Assembly (NCBI RefSeq): GCF_900444995.1
Contig: NZ_UAPQ01000001.1
Span: forward strand, 62,001-126,000
Length of the DNA: 64,000 nucleotides
Reading direction: 5' to 3'
Source of the DNA: Actinomyces bovis
GTDB lineage: Bacteria > Actinomycetota > Actinomycetes > Actinomycetales > Actinomycetaceae
Shown here: positions 24,245-33,682 of the stretch, in pieces
Layout: each line of letters opens with the position of its first letter
How positions within the stretch are numbered: position 1 is the first letter of the stretch
Translations under genes and position numbers: made by a program
Notes under the pieces: generated by a model
Seen by the model: only the letters and a program-made list of their open reading frames with translations
The model's database searches: none
What the model was told of the DNA's origin: nothing

Positions 24245-25059
24245 GCACCTCGCACGCCGGAACCCGCACCCGCCGCTCCGCTTCCCGCGCTAATTCAAAG
24301 CCTGCCAAGCGTCCCTTGGCGCTGGTAACCGGAGCCACCAGTGGCCTGGGGTTGGCCGTTGCTCGGGACTTGGCCCACGACCATGACCTGGTGCTTATCG
24401 CTCGCACTTCCAAGGACTTGGAGGAGTTGGCTAGCGTTCTAGGCGAGGAGTCCAAGGCGCAGGTGACGGTTCTAGCTACTGACCTGACTGATGACGCCGC
24501 CACCGCCAAGGCTGTTAAGGCGCTTAAATTGGAGCAGTTGAACGTTTTGGTGCACTGCGCTGGGGTGGAGTCACTGGGCTCTGTGGCGGAGCTTGACGCG
24601 GCCAAGTGGCATGGGGTCATGAATCTCAATGTGATCGCTCCGGCCCTCCTTACCCGCCTGCTGCTGCCGCAGTTGCGTGCCGTCAAGGGTCTGGTGGTGC
24701 TGGTGAACTCTGGTTCCGGGCAGCACACAAACCCAGGCCACGCGGCCTACTGCACCTCCAAGCATGCCCTGCGAGCCCTAGCTAACTGCCTGCGCGAGGA
24801 GGAACGTGGGCAGGTGCGGGTGACCAGCATCTTCCCGGGCCGCATTGATACTCCGATGCAGCGCCGCATCCATCAGCAGACCGTGAAGGCTGCGCGGGCA
24901 GCTACCGGGAAGTCGGCCCGGGGTGGGCGCGGAAATGGCTACCGCCCAGAGGACCATATGACGCCTACCTCAGTGGCGGCCACGGTGCGCCTGGCAGTGG
25001 ACCTGCCGGTTGACGCCGTCGTGGAAGAACTGACAGTCCGGCCAAGTGAACTTTCCTGA
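24241..25059 (+). CDS. Short-chain dehydrogenase/reductase
   Basis: 272 residues. TGATSGLGLAVA near residue 30 is the NAD(P)-binding glycine motif, preceded by a basic N-terminal extension. The catalytic Ser lies in VNSGSG and the YxxxK pair in AAYCTSKHAL, all in classical SDR order. IFPGRIDTP follows as usual. Substrate unknown; the closest general group would be oxidoreductases acting on small carbonyl compounds. Translationally coupled to the PEBP gene by a GTGA overlap. Confidence 0.88.
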   Translation: MSTSHAGTRTRRSASRANSKPAKRPLALVTGATSGLGLAVARDLAHDHDLVLIARTSKDLEELASVLGEESKAQVTVLATDLTDDAATAKAVKALKLEQLNVLVHCAGVESLGSVAELDAAKWHGVMNLNVIAPALLTRLLLPQLRAVKGLVVLVNSGSGQHTNPGHAAYCTSKHALRALANCLREEERGQVRVTSIFPGRIDTPMQRRIHQQTVKAARAATGKSARGGRGNGYRPEDHMTPTSVAATVRLAVDLPVDAVVEELTVRPSELS

Positions 25060-25128
25060 CGCTGACTCAGCCCTGTTTAAGGCTGGCTGATTCCGGCCTT
25101 GCTCTGGCAGGCCCAGATGATCCTGAGC

Positions 25129-25596
25129 TCAGTTTCCACCTGCAAAACCCAGGGTGCGCCAGGCCTCGTACAGGCCTATGGCAGCGGAATTGGACAGGTT
25201 CAGGGAGCGGTTGCCGGGGACCATGGGGATGCGCACCAGGTCGGTGACGCGCGCATGACCCATGATCTCTTCAGGCAGCCCGGTGGGTTCAGGACCAAAG
25301 AGCAGGGCATCTCCGTCTTGCCAGTCCACCTGCGTGTAGAGGCGGTTGCTGCGGGCCGTAAAGGCGAAGATCCTTCCGGGCAGCTGCTCCAGGCACTCGT
25401 CCCAGGTCTGATGCACGCGAGTATTGGCTAGGTCGTGGTAGTCCAGTCCGGCGCGGCGGAGCTTAGCATCATCCATGTCAAACAGTGGATCTACCAGGTG
25501 AAGCATGGAGCCGGTGTTGGCGCTCAGGCGAATGGCGGCGCCAGAGTTTCCGGGGATGCGGGGCTCAAAGAAGACGACGTGCAGCACGCGGGACAT
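25129..25596 (-). CDS. trmL: tRNA (cytidine(34)-2'-O)-methyltransferase
   Basis: 155 residues from ATG 25596, matching the compact SPOUT-family TrmL, which methylates the ribose of the wobble base in tRNA-Leu isoacceptors. HVVFFEPRIPGNSGAAIR at the N-terminus, LLFGPEPTGLPEEI in the middle and IPMVPGNRSLNLSNSAAI at the C-terminal knot (S-adenosylmethionine binding) are the family motifs. The longer frame to 25662 includes the inverted repeat between trmL and acnA and is not supported. Confidence 0.93.
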   Translation of the reverse strand: MSRVLHVVFFEPRIPGNSGAAIRLSANTGSMLHLVDPLFDMDDAKLRRAGLDYHDLANTRVHQTWDECLEQLPGRIFAFTARSNRLYTQVDWQDGDALLFGPEPTGLPEEIMGHARVTDLVRIPMVPGNRSLNLSNSAAIGLYEAWRTLGFAGGN

Positions 25597-25643
25597 CCTG
25601 CCACGTGGCGGCGGAGGAGCCGCCTTTAGAAAGGCACAAGCCC

Positions 25644-25685
25644 GATGGTCCCGGTGTCCCAAGCAGGTGGGTCACCGGGACCATC
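25644..25685. terminator. Perfect 13-bp inverted repeat between acnA and trmL
   Basis: GATGGTCCCGGTG (25644-25656) and CACCGGGACCATC (25673-25685) pair completely around a 16-nt loop. It lies 74 bp beyond the acnA stop and 47 bp before the trmL start. There is no U-tract; a terminator or attenuator of the acnA message is the likeliest role. Confidence 0.6.
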
Positions 25686-25758
25686 AAGCCCATTCAAGCA
25701 GCGAGATTTACAGGCTATTCAGCCCCACTACCGCACTGGCTCGCGCTGCCACACTGGC

Positions 25759-28479
25759 TCATTTGGATTCGCGGACCAGGTTGCGCAACACGTACTGCAG
25801 GATGCCGCCATTGCGGAAGTAATCGGCCTCCCCGGGGGTGTCGATGCGCACCACAGCATCGAACTCCACCACGGAGCCGTCAGCCTTGGCGGCCTGTACC
25901 TTCACGGTGCTGGGGGTGATGCCGTCGTTGAGGGCGGTTAGGCCGGTGATAGAGAAGATCTCTGTCCCGTCCAGGCCCAGCGAGGCAGCGCACTCCCCCA
26001 CAGGGAACTGCAAAGGCACCACGCCCATACCAATCAGGTTGGAACGGTGAATGCGTTCGAAGGATTCAGCAATCACGGCCTTTACGCCTAACAGGGCCGT
26101 GCCCTTGGCTGCCCAGTCCCGGGAGGAGCCAGAGCCGTACTCTTTGCCACCTAGAACCACCAAAGGCACTCCGGCAGCCTGGTAGGCCTGGGAGGCGTCA
26201 AAGATCGACTCCAGTTCACCGCTGAGGAAGTTGCGGGTGTAACCGCCCTCCACGCCGTCGAGCAGCTGGTTGCGCAGGCGGATATTCGCGAAGGTGCCGC
26301 GAATCATCACCTCGTGGTTGCCGCGCCGTGAGCCGTAGGAGTTGAAGTCTTTGCGCTCCACCCCATGCTCAGACAGGTAGCGTCCCGCTGGGGAGTCAGG
26401 CTTGATAGCCCCCGCCGGGGAAATATGGTCAGTGGTCACGGAGTCACCCAGCAGGGCCAGCACGCGCGCTCCGGAGATATCTGCCACGGGGGTCAGGTCC
26501 ATGGTCAGGCCCTCGAAGAAGGGGGCTTTGCGCACGTAGGTGGAGTCCTGGTCCCAAGCGAAAGTCTCCCCCTCGGGGGTGTCCAGGCCGCGCCAGCGCT
26601 CGTCGCCAGCAAAGACATCCGCGTAGTCGCGCGTGTACATCTCGCGGTCAATGGTGGCGTCAACGAGAGCCTGCACTTCGGTGGGGTCAGGCCAGATATC
26701 CGCCAGGAACACGTCCTGGCCTTGCGGGTCTTGGCCCAGCGGCTGGGTGGCGAAGTCAAAGTCCATGGTCCCGGCCAGGGCGTAGGCGATGACTAGCGGC
26801 GGGGAGGCCAGGTAGTTCATCTTGACGTCGGGATTAATGCGCCCCTCAAAGTTGCGGTTGCCGGAAAGCACGGAAACCACAGTGAGATCGGCGTCGTTAA
26901 CGGCTGCTGAGACCTCAGCAGGCAGCGGGCCAGAGTTTCCAATGCAGGTGGCGCAGCCATAGCCCACCACATTGAATCCCAGTTCGTTGAGCGCGGGCCA
27001 CAGGCCAGCTTTCTCGTAGTAGTCAGTGACCACCTGACTGCCGGGCGCTGTGGAGGTTTTGACCCAGGGTTTGCTCTTGAGTCCTTTGGCCACGGCGTTG
27101 CGCGCCAGGATGCCGGCGGCCACCATCACCGAGGGGTTAGAAGTGTTGGTGCAAGAGGTGATGGAGGCGATGGCTACATGCCCGTGGTCCAGTTCGGTGG
27201 CAGTGCCATCAGCCAGGGTCAGAGGTGTGGGCTTGTGGGCCTCACTGGCGTAGATGGGCAGCGCCTTAGCAAAGGCCTCCTTAGCTCCAGACAGCTCAAT
27301 CCGGTCCTGGGGCCGCTTGGGTCCAGCAATGGAGGGCACCACGGTGGCCAGGTCCAGTTCCAGGTACTCGGAGAAGATGGGCTCACGCTTTGCGTCGTGC
27401 CACATGCCCTGCGCCTTGGTGTATTCCTCTACCAGGCGGACGTTCTCTTCACTGCGGCCAGTTAGACGCAGGTAGTCCAGGGTGACGTCGTCAATGGGGA
27501 AGATCGCTGCGGTGGAGCCAAACTCTGGGCTCATATTGCCGATGGTGGCGCGGTTAGCCAAGGGCACGGCAGCGACGCCCTCACCGTAGAACTCCACGAA
27601 TTTACCCACCACGCCGTGCTGGCGGAGCATCTGGGTGATGGTCAAGACGACGTCGGTGGCGGTGGCTCCGGCGGGGATCGCGCCGGTGAGTTTGAAGCCC
27701 ACCACGCGCGGGATCAGCATGGAGACGGGTTGGCCGAGCATGGCGGCCTCAGCCTCAATGCCGCCGACTCCCCAGCCGAGCACCCCCAGACCATTGACCA
27801 TGGTGGTGTGGGAGTCGGTGCCCACGCAGGTGTCTGGGTAGGCCTGGGTGACGCGCTCAGGGCCTTGCGCTGTGGCCCGCTCCACCGTGCGGGTGAAGAC
27901 CGTGCGGGCCAGGTACTCAATGTTGACCTGGTGGACGATACCGGTGCCCGGGGGTACCACGCGGAAGTTAGACAGGGCGCCCTGACCCCAGCGCAGGAAC
28001 TGGTATCGCTCCACATTGCGCTCGTATTCGCGTTCCTTGTTGATTTCTAGGGAGCTGCTCAGGCCGAAGGAGTCGATCTGTACGGAGTGGTCGATGACCA
28101 TCTCGGCTGGGGCGAGGGGGTTGATGACCTCAGGCTTGCCGCCCAGTTCGGCCACGGCCTCGCGCATGGTGGCTAGGTCCACGATGCAGGGCACGCCGGT
28201 GAAGTCCTGCATGACGACGCGCGCGGGGGTGAACTGAATCTCGGTGTCCGGCTCCGCCTGGGGGTCCCAGTTGGCCAGGGCGCGCACGTGCTCGGCGGTG
28301 ATATTTGCGCCGTCCTCGGTGCGTAGGAGGTTTTCAGCCAGGACTTTAAGGCTGTATGGCAGGCGTTCTAGGCCGGCGACGGCGTCAAGCCGGAAGATCT
28401 CATAGGCGCGGCCGTCAACGTCGAGGGTGGCGCGTGCGGCGAAGGTGTCGAGGCTAGTCAAGGTGTCGCTCCTGTCCAT
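25759..28479 (-). CDS. acnA: Aconitate hydratase
   Basis: 906 residues from ATG 28479, the normal length of AcnA/IRP1-type aconitases that convert citrate to isocitrate in the TCA cycle. The three [4Fe-4S] ligand cysteines are in [11 protein letters not shown] and [12 protein letters not shown], and the swivel-domain active-site loop [15 protein letters not shown] is intact near the C-terminus. The N-terminal extension to 28563 runs through a good promoter and is rejected. It stands alone, with a promoter of its own; regulation by iron or a dedicated repressor is not visible. Confidence 0.96.
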   Translation of the reverse strand: MDRSDTLTSLDTFAARATLDVDGRAYEIFRLDAVAGLERLPYSLKVLAENLLRTEDGANITAEHVRALANWDPQAEPDTEIQFTPARVVMQDFTGVPCIVDLATMREAVAELGGKPEVINPLAPAEMVIDHSVQIDSFGLSSSLEINKEREYERNVERYQFLRWGQGALSNFRVVPPGTGIVHQVNIEYLARTVFTRTVERATAQGPERVTQAYPDTCVGTDSHTTMVNGLGVLGWGVGGIEAEAAMLGQPVSMLIPRVVGFKLTGAIPAGATATDVVLTITQMLRQHGVVGKFVEFYGEGVAAVPLANRATIGNMSPEFGSTAAIFPIDDVTLDYLRLTGRSEENVRLVEEYTKAQGMWHDAKREPIFSEYLELDLATVVPSIAGPKRPQDRIELSGAKEAFAKALPIYASEAHKPTPLTLADGTATELDHGHVAIASITSCTNTSNPSVMVAAGILARNAVAKGLKSKPWVKTSTAPGSQVVTDYYEKAGLWPALNELGFNVVGYGCATCIGNSGPLPAEVSAAVNDADLTVVSVLSGNRNFEGRINPDVKMNYLASPPLVIAYALAGTMDFDFATQPLGQDPQGQDVFLADIWPDPTEVQALVDATIDREMYTRDYADVFAGDERWRGLDTPEGETFAWDQDSTYVRKAPFFEGLTMDLTPVADISGARVLALLGDSVTTDHISPAGAIKPDSPAGRYLSEHGVERKDFNSYGSRRGNHEVMIRGTFANIRLRNQLLDGVEGGYTRNFLSGELESIFDASQAYQAAGVPLVVLGGKEYGSGSSRDWAAKGTALLGVKAVIAESFERIHRSNLIGMGVVPLQFPVGECAASLGLDGTEIFSITGLTALNDGITPSTVKVQAAKADGSVVEFDAVVRIDTPGEADYFRNGGILQYVLRNLVRESK

Positions 28480-28530
28480 TCGGGTGCGATTGGGACCTTG
28501 GTACCACGGCGGCACGGGTCCTGGGGCCAC

Positions 28531-28560
28531 GTTATCCGACAACGTGTCACCGCGTGTCAA
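28531..28560 (-). promoter_or_regulatory. SigA-type promoter of acnA
   Basis: On the minus strand TTGACA (28555-28560), an 18-nt spacer and GATAAC (28531-28536). This would give a leader of roughly 45 nt before ATG 28479. The -35 box is a perfect consensus match. Confidence 0.7.
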
Positions 28561-28643
28561 CAAAAGCGAGGAATCTTCAGCTTTTCCCCTAGTCGCCGCG
28601 TGCAGATGTCCGCAGAGATGCCCAAGGCGGCTCAGCTAGAGGC

Positions 28644-30056
28644 TCAGCCTCGTGTTAAGACCGCGATCGTCTCGAAGTGGTGGGTGTGGGGGAACAGGTC
28701 CAGGGCGCTCATAGCAGCCAGGCGGTAACCGCCTTGTATAAAGGTTCCTAGGTCGCGGGCCAGGGCGGCCGGGTCACAGGCCACCAGCACCACGCGCCGC
28801 GGTTCCAGGCCACAAACGGCTGCCACCACCTCCCGGCGCGCACCCGCGCGAGGCGGATCCAAGACGACGACGTCAGCCCGCTGCTCAGCAGCGCCAAAGG
28901 CGCCGCCCACCCCAGCAATGGAGCGCGCGTTGACGCGGCCTGCGAACAGGTGTGCGCCGGAGTGTTCATGCAGGAGACGGCGGGCGTCACGCACCGCAGT
29001 CTCGGAGCCTTCAATGCTGCGAACCTCACCGGCCAGGAGGCTCAATGGCAGGGTGAATAGGCCTGCCCCCGCGTAGAGTTCCAGGACTTTGAGCCCAGGG
29101 GCTTCTTGGAGGGCCTGGGGCTGGCTGAGGCTCCCGGCGGCGGTGGGCTCAGAGCTCAAGGCCGCGCGCAGTACGCGGTCCACCAGCACGGTGGGGGCGT
29201 CTCGATGCACCTGCCAGAAGCCTTCAGCATGCAAGCGGTAGCGAAGCTGACCTAGGCCTATCCCGCTGGCGTCCACCACCTCGTCGATTCGCCGCCGTGA
29301 GGTGGGCCGTCCTTGGGCATTGAGTACTTGCTTCCCGGCCAGCACCAGCGGTTCTCCCGCACTGGGGGCGACGGCGTGCAGGGTGTCTCCAGGCTTGAGA
29401 CCGCGGCGCCATACAACCCTTTCGGTCAGGCCTAGTGCCTGGAGTTCAGGCACAGCCAGGGGCAGGGAGTTCAGCGCTAGCACCTCCCCGGAACGGAAAC
29501 CATGCATTCCCAGCTGTCCGTCGGCGGTTACTGCAAGGCTGATGCGGGTGCGGGTGGCGGTGCCTGCGTGAGCTCGTACCCGGGGCCTGCTGCTGGCCTC
29601 AGCAGCCTGCTCACTGGGCATGGCTTCCACCGCAATGGTTCCGCCTTTGGCTTCATGGAGCGCAGCGACGGCATCCGCCACCTCTTGGCCGCCGATGCGG
29701 CGCAAACAGTCGGCCAGAACCCAGCGCTTCCAAGTACGTTGTGCGGGCAGGGCCACGTGGCTGAGTTCGCCGCCCCCAACTCCCCCACTGCCGGCTTGCG
29801 CCCAGGCGGGACGCACGCGGTCAGGTGAAGCCACCAGGACCTCGGTGGTCTCGGCCCGCCAGGAGCGGGCGCCGCGTTCAGTCAGGCGAGCCCGCACAGT
29901 CTCCCCCGGCAAGGCATGGCGCACGAAGACCACGGGTCCGGTGGGATCGTGCTCCAGGCGAGAGACGCAGTGTCCGCCGTGAGCGGGGGCCCCGACTTTG
30001 AGGACTAGCTCCTCAACCTGCTTGCCCGTCTCGCTGGCCGACTGTTGCTCAGGCAC
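28644..30056 (-). CDS. TRAM-domain RNA (uracil-5-)-methyltransferase family protein
   Basis: 470 residues from GTG. A TRAM-like RNA-binding domain occupies about the first 75 residues (VGAPAHGGHCVSRL). The C-terminal methyltransferase has the SAM motif LELYAGAGLFTLPLSLLAG, VVVLDPPRAGARREV and VLVACDPAALARDLG with the catalytic Cys, ending HTHHFETIAVL, as in RlmD/TrmA-type m5U methyltransferases that modify rRNA or tRNA. The Cys-rich iron-sulfur motif of RlmD is not seen. The gene overlaps the upstream KimA-like gene by 8 bp; this order is common in actinobacteria. The target nucleoside is not assigned. Confidence 0.88.
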   Translation of the reverse strand: MPEQQSASETGKQVEELVLKVGAPAHGGHCVSRLEHDPTGPVVFVRHALPGETVRARLTERGARSWRAETTEVLVASPDRVRPAWAQAGSGGVGGGELSHVALPAQRTWKRWVLADCLRRIGGQEVADAVAALHEAKGGTIAVEAMPSEQAAEASSRPRVRAHAGTATRTRISLAVTADGQLGMHGFRSGEVLALNSLPLAVPELQALGLTERVVWRRGLKPGDTLHAVAPSAGEPLVLAGKQVLNAQGRPTSRRRIDEVVDASGIGLGQLRYRLHAEGFWQVHRDAPTVLVDRVLRAALSSEPTAAGSLSQPQALQEAPGLKVLELYAGAGLFTLPLSLLAGEVRSIEGSETAVRDARRLLHEHSGAHLFAGRVNARSIAGVGGAFGAAEQRADVVVLDPPRAGARREVVAAVCGLEPRRVVLVACDPAALARDLGTFIQGGYRLAAMSALDLFPHTHHFETIAVLTRG

Positions 30057-32199
30057 GAGGCTGCCCCTTCATGGTGTCCTTGGGTCCGTCTGTCTTGGCC
30101 TTCCGGGCTGCGGGGGTGGCGGCAGCCCGGCGTGCGGCGGTGGCCCGGCGCTGGCGGGCCTTGGAAGCTAGGCGCATGGCATCGTCGGCATGGGCGATGC
30201 CCTTGACCTCCTGGGCTGGGTTAATGCGCATGCCTGCGCGCCGGTAAGTGTGGTCGGGGGCGCCCAGGAGCCAGGGCACTGAGGCCACCACCACCCCCGG
30301 GGTAAAGAGCAGCGCAGTCTTGAGTCGGAAGGCCATCTGGTTGTGCAGGGCCTGCTCCCACCAGTGAGCGACTAGGTACTCAGGTAGGAAGATCACCACT
30401 AGGTCGCGGGGAGACTCGCGACGCACGGAACGCACATAGGAAACCACCGGGCGGATCACGTCCCGGAAAGGCGAGTCCAGGACGGTAAGGGGCACCGCCA
30501 GGTCAGCTTCTTCCCATTCTTGCAGCACGCGCTCGGTGCCGCCGTCGCCGATATCTACGGTGACGGCCTCAATGGAGGTGGGGTGGGTGGATTGGGCGTA
30601 GCTGAGGGCCCGCAGGGTGGGTTGGTGCAGGCGGGAAGCCAAGACGATGGCGTGCACGTGGGCGGGAAGCAGCCGGGCCTCGCTGAGGTCCGCCACGGCT
30701 AGTTCCTCGCTGACGCGCCGGTAGTGGCGGCGGATCGAGTTCATGACCACGTAGAGGATCGCCATCACGAGTAAGGTGATCCAGGCGCCGCGGGTCACTT
30801 TGGTGACCAATACGATCAGGAGTACCAGGCCAGTTCCGGCCACACCTATGGCGTTGATAAAGCGCGAACGGCGCATCCGGCTGCGCATGCGCGAGTCGGT
30901 GGCTAGAGCCAGCTCACGGGTCCAGTGGCGGACCATGCCAATTTGAGAAAGCGTGAAAGAGATGAACACGCCGATGATGTAAAGCTGAATCAGACGGTTG
31001 GTGTCCGCCTGGAAGCCCAGGACAAAAGCGACGGCTCCCAGCCACAGCACGATGATGCCGTTGGAGTAAGCCAGGCGGTCACCACGCTGGGAGAGCTGGC
31101 GGGGCAGCAACTCATCCCGGCCTAGCACCGAGCCGAGCACTGGGAAGCCGTTGAAAGCAGTGTTCGCCGCCAGCACCAGGATGAGACCGGTGACCACGGT
31201 GACCAGGTAGAACATCGGCTTGAAACCGGCGAAAACAGCGGCAGCGATCTGTCCAATCACCGGGTCCTGGTGGTAGCCGGCGCCCAGGGGGATGCCGTCT
31301 TTGAGCAGGCTGGTAGCTGGGTCCTCAACCATGCGCACCCCGGTGGCACCAGCGAGGTGCACCACGCTCATGAGCATCAGGGCGGCAATGACGCCAAGCA
31401 TCAGCAGGGTGGTCGCTGCGTTCTTGGACTTGGGTCGCTTGAAGGAGGGGACGCCGTTGGAGATGGCCTCCACCCCAGTCAAGGCGGCGCAGCCAGAGGA
31501 GAAGGCGCGCAGGATCAAGAAGGCCCCCGCCAGGCCGGTCAGGCCTGACTCCCAGCCTCCCGCAGGCACTATCTCGTAGGCAGCTGAGGGAGCTTGCTGC
31601 AGGTGGCCGGTGAACTCTTGGATGAATCCTGTAACCGCCATGGCCCCTACAGCCACCATGTACAGGTAGGTGGGGATAGCGAAGGCACCACCGGACTCGC
31701 GTGTGCCGCGCAAGTTCAGAACTGCCAGGAGACTGACGATGCCAATGGCGATCCAGACCTTATACGGCGCCAAGGAGGGGACTGCCGCCACCAGGTAGGA
31801 AGAGCCTGATGAGATTGAGACGGCCACGGTAAGTACGTAGTCCACCAGCAGTGAGGAGGCGACCACCAGGCCCGCATGCTCACCAAGGTTTGTGGTGACT
31901 ACCTCATAGTCACCGCCGCCGGAAGGATAGGCGTGGACGGTCTGGCGGTAGGAGGCCACCACCACAATGAGCACGCCCACCACCGCCAGGGCAATCCACG
32001 GTGACAGTGCGGTGGCAGCCACACCCGCCACGGCCAGAGTAACCAGCACCTCGTCAGGGGCGTATCCGACCGATGACAGGGCATCGGAGGCGAATACCGG
32101 CAAGGCGATTCGTTTGGGTAGGAGCGTCTCTCCGAGCGCTGCGCTCGGCACGGGACGACCCACAAGAAGCCGTTTGAGGCTGTCTGCGAAGTCACGCAC
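30049..32199 (-). CDS. KimA-like potassium importer (APC superfamily)
   Basis: 716 residues: about 12 membrane helices up to residue 480, then a cytosolic domain of about 190 residues and a Lys/Arg/Ala-rich tail. It aligns through its length with Bacillus KimA (YdaO), a proton-driven K+ importer: SDALSSVGYAPDE, YRQTVHAYPSGGGDYEV, LLVDYVLTVAVSISSG, RAFSSGCAALTGVEAISNG and the C-terminal HWWEQALHNQMAFRLK all have counterparts. Its position next to two RCK (TrkA) proteins supports potassium transport. Many genomes label it only as an APC permease. No c-di-AMP riboswitch can fit in the 59-bp upstream gap. It starts at GTG 32199 without a Shine-Dalgarno sequence; TAGCAT lies 8 nt upstream. Confidence 0.83.
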   Translation of the reverse strand: MRDFADSLKRLLVGRPVPSAALGETLLPKRIALPVFASDALSSVGYAPDEVLVTLAVAGVAATALSPWIALAVVGVLIVVVASYRQTVHAYPSGGGDYEVVTTNLGEHAGLVVASSLLVDYVLTVAVSISSGSSYLVAAVPSLAPYKVWIAIGIVSLLAVLNLRGTRESGGAFAIPTYLYMVAVGAMAVTGFIQEFTGHLQQAPSAAYEIVPAGGWESGLTGLAGAFLILRAFSSGCAALTGVEAISNGVPSFKRPKSKNAATTLLMLGVIAALMLMSVVHLAGATGVRMVEDPATSLLKDGIPLGAGYHQDPVIGQIAAAVFAGFKPMFYLVTVVTGLILVLAANTAFNGFPVLGSVLGRDELLPRQLSQRGDRLAYSNGIIVLWLGAVAFVLGFQADTNRLIQLYIIGVFISFTLSQIGMVRHWTRELALATDSRMRSRMRRSRFINAIGVAGTGLVLLIVLVTKVTRGAWITLLVMAILYVVMNSIRRHYRRVSEELAVADLSEARLLPAHVHAIVLASRLHQPTLRALSYAQSTHPTSIEAVTVDIGDGGTERVLQEWEEADLAVPLTVLDSPFRDVIRPVVSYVRSVRRESPRDLVVIFLPEYLVAHWWEQALHNQMAFRLKTALLFTPGVVVASVPWLLGAPDHTYRRAGMRINPAQEVKGIAHADDAMRLASKARQRRATAARRAAATPAARKAKTDGPKDTMKGQPRA

Positions 32200-32245
32200 G
32201 AGAGGAGATGCTACGTCGCTCTATCGTCTGCGCATAGGTGGGGGG

Positions 32246-32251
32246 TACGGT
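32246..32251 (+). promoter_or_regulatory. Leaderless -10 box for the first trkA gene
   Basis: TACGGT ends 7 nt before GTG 32259; no Shine-Dalgarno sequence is seen for this start. The box supports GTG 32259 over the alternative GTG at 32238. Confidence 0.5.
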
Positions 32252-32258
32252 TGCGCCC

Positions 32259-32924
32259 GTGCACTTCGTCATTATGGGGTGCGGTCGCGTGGGCGCTTCC
32301 ATGGCCACGCAGCTTGACCGCATGGGCCACTCAGTGGCCGTCATCGACCTAAACGCGGACGCGTTCCGCCGTCTGCCACCGGCTTTCTCTGGACGGAAGG
32401 TCAAGGGAATCGGCTTTGACCAGGATGCTCTTGAGCAAGCTGGCATTGATGAGGCTTACGCCTTTGCCGCCGTCTCAAATGGTGACAACTCCAACATTGT
32501 CTCCGCCCGAGTGGCGCGAGAGACCTTTGGTGTGGAGCGGGTGGTGGCGCGCATCTACGACGCCCGGCGCGCCGATGTCTATGAGCGGCTGGGCATTCCT
32601 ACCGTCGCTACCGTCCGACAAACCGCTGAACAGATGATGCGGCGAATGCTGCCCGCCGGTTCCGCCCGGGAGTTCGACGACGTCTCTGGTGCGGTCACAC
32701 TGGCGCAACCTGATGTGGCTCCGGCCTGGGTGGGCACCTCCGTAGACTTCCTTCAGGAGCACTCAGGGGCACGAGTCGCCTGGATCTCCCGCGGCTCTTC
32801 TGCCTTCGTCCCTAAAGGCAGCACGCTCATCCAGGAGCATGACCGCCTGCACGTGGCTGTGGACTCAGACCAGGTCAGTTCAGTGCAGCGCACCCTGTCA
32901 CGCCCGCCCGCCAAGGAGGCCTAA
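32259..32924 (+). CDS. TrkA-family potassium channel/transporter regulator (CeoB-like)
   Basis: 221 residues from GTG 32259. HFVIMGCGRVGASMATQL is the NAD-binding Rossmann motif of the TrkA-N (RCK) domain; a TrkA-C domain follows after about residue 140. Such subunits assemble on K+ transporters and gate them in response to NAD(H) or other nucleotides. A 2-nt gap separates it from the second RCK gene, and the KimA-like importer starts divergently 59 bp away, so the three genes likely act together. GTG was chosen because a TANNNT box sits 7 nt ahead. Confidence 0.9.
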   Translation: MHFVIMGCGRVGASMATQLDRMGHSVAVIDLNADAFRRLPPAFSGRKVKGIGFDQDALEQAGIDEAYAFAAVSNGDNSNIVSARVARETFGVERVVARIYDARRADVYERLGIPTVATVRQTAEQMMRRMLPAGSAREFDDVSGAVTLAQPDVAPAWVGTSVDFLQEHSGARVAWISRGSSAFVPKGSTLIQEHDRLHVAVDSDQVSSVQRTLSRPPAKEA

Positions 32925-32926
32925 GC

Positions 32927-33682
32927 ATGCGGATCATCATTGCGGGGGCAGGCTCAGTGGGCCGTTCCATCGCCCGAGAACTCATTAGCCACGGTCACGA
33001 GGTGACCTTGTTGGACCGCTCCGCAGAGGCCATGCGCATTGCCTCCGTGCCGGAAGCGGACTGGCACCTGGCGGATGCCTGCGACGTAGATACGCTCGAG
33101 GAGATCGGTGCGGCGAACTGTGATGTGGTGGTAGCCGCTACTGGCGACGATAAAGCCAATCTGGTGATCTCCCTGTTGGCTAAGACCGAATATGGCGTGC
33201 CGCGCACCGTGGCGCGGGTGAACAACCCCAAGAACGAATGGCTCTTTGACGACACCTGGGGGGTGGATGTGGCGGTATCCACTCCACGCATCATGACGGC
33301 ACTAGTGGAGGAGGCAGTGAGTGTTGGCTCTCTCGTCTCGGTCTTCACCTTCCACCAGTCCGGTGCCTCTATGCACGAACTGACGCTGGCCCCCGACTCA
33401 CCGGTCATCGGTGAACTGGTGTCTTCAGTGGTGCTGCCACCACACACGGTGATCGCTGCGATCCTGCGCGACTACCGGCCTATCAACCCTGACGAAGACG
33501 AGCGTTTTGAGCGTGGCGACGAGATTCTGTTCTTGACTGCTCAGGAGGGTGAGCACCAGCTGGCGGAGATCCCGGCGCTTTTCAGCGCCCAAGACCTGCC
33601 AGTGGCTGCGGGCGCCCCAGCCAGTGCTGGGCCAGCCAGTACCGGGCAGGTCAGCGTTGGGCAGGCTCCGGCGCAGGCCTGA
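32927..33682 (+). CDS. Second TrkA-family RCK protein (CeoC-like)
   Basis: 251 residues. RIIIAGAGSVGRSIARELI is the TrkA-N nucleotide-binding motif; RVNNPKNEWLFDDTWGVDVAVS and the C-terminal TrkA-C domain (MHELTLAPDSPVIGELV, then GDEILFLT) complete the usual single RCK unit. The last 30 residues are an Ala/Gly/Pro-rich tail that overlaps the 3' end of the opposite DUF3159 gene by 32 bp. It is a typical partner of the preceding RCK gene in actinobacteria. Confidence 0.9.
   Translation: MRIIIAGAGSVGRSIARELISHGHEVTLLDRSAEAMRIASVPEADWHLADACDVDTLEEIGAANCDVVVAATGDDKANLVISLLAKTEYGVPRTVARVNNPKNEWLFDDTWGVDVAVSTPRIMTALVEEAVSVGSLVSVFTFHQSGASMHELTLAPDSPVIGELVSSVVLPPHTVIAAILRDYRPINPDEDERFERGDEILFLTAQEGEHQLAEIPALFSAQDLPVAAGAPASAGPASTGQVSVGQAPAQA

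Noticed and set aside
32200-32258. c-di-AMP riboswitch before the KimA-like gene
   Set aside because: The gap is only 59 bp and shared with a divergent start; no riboswitch-like structure could fit.
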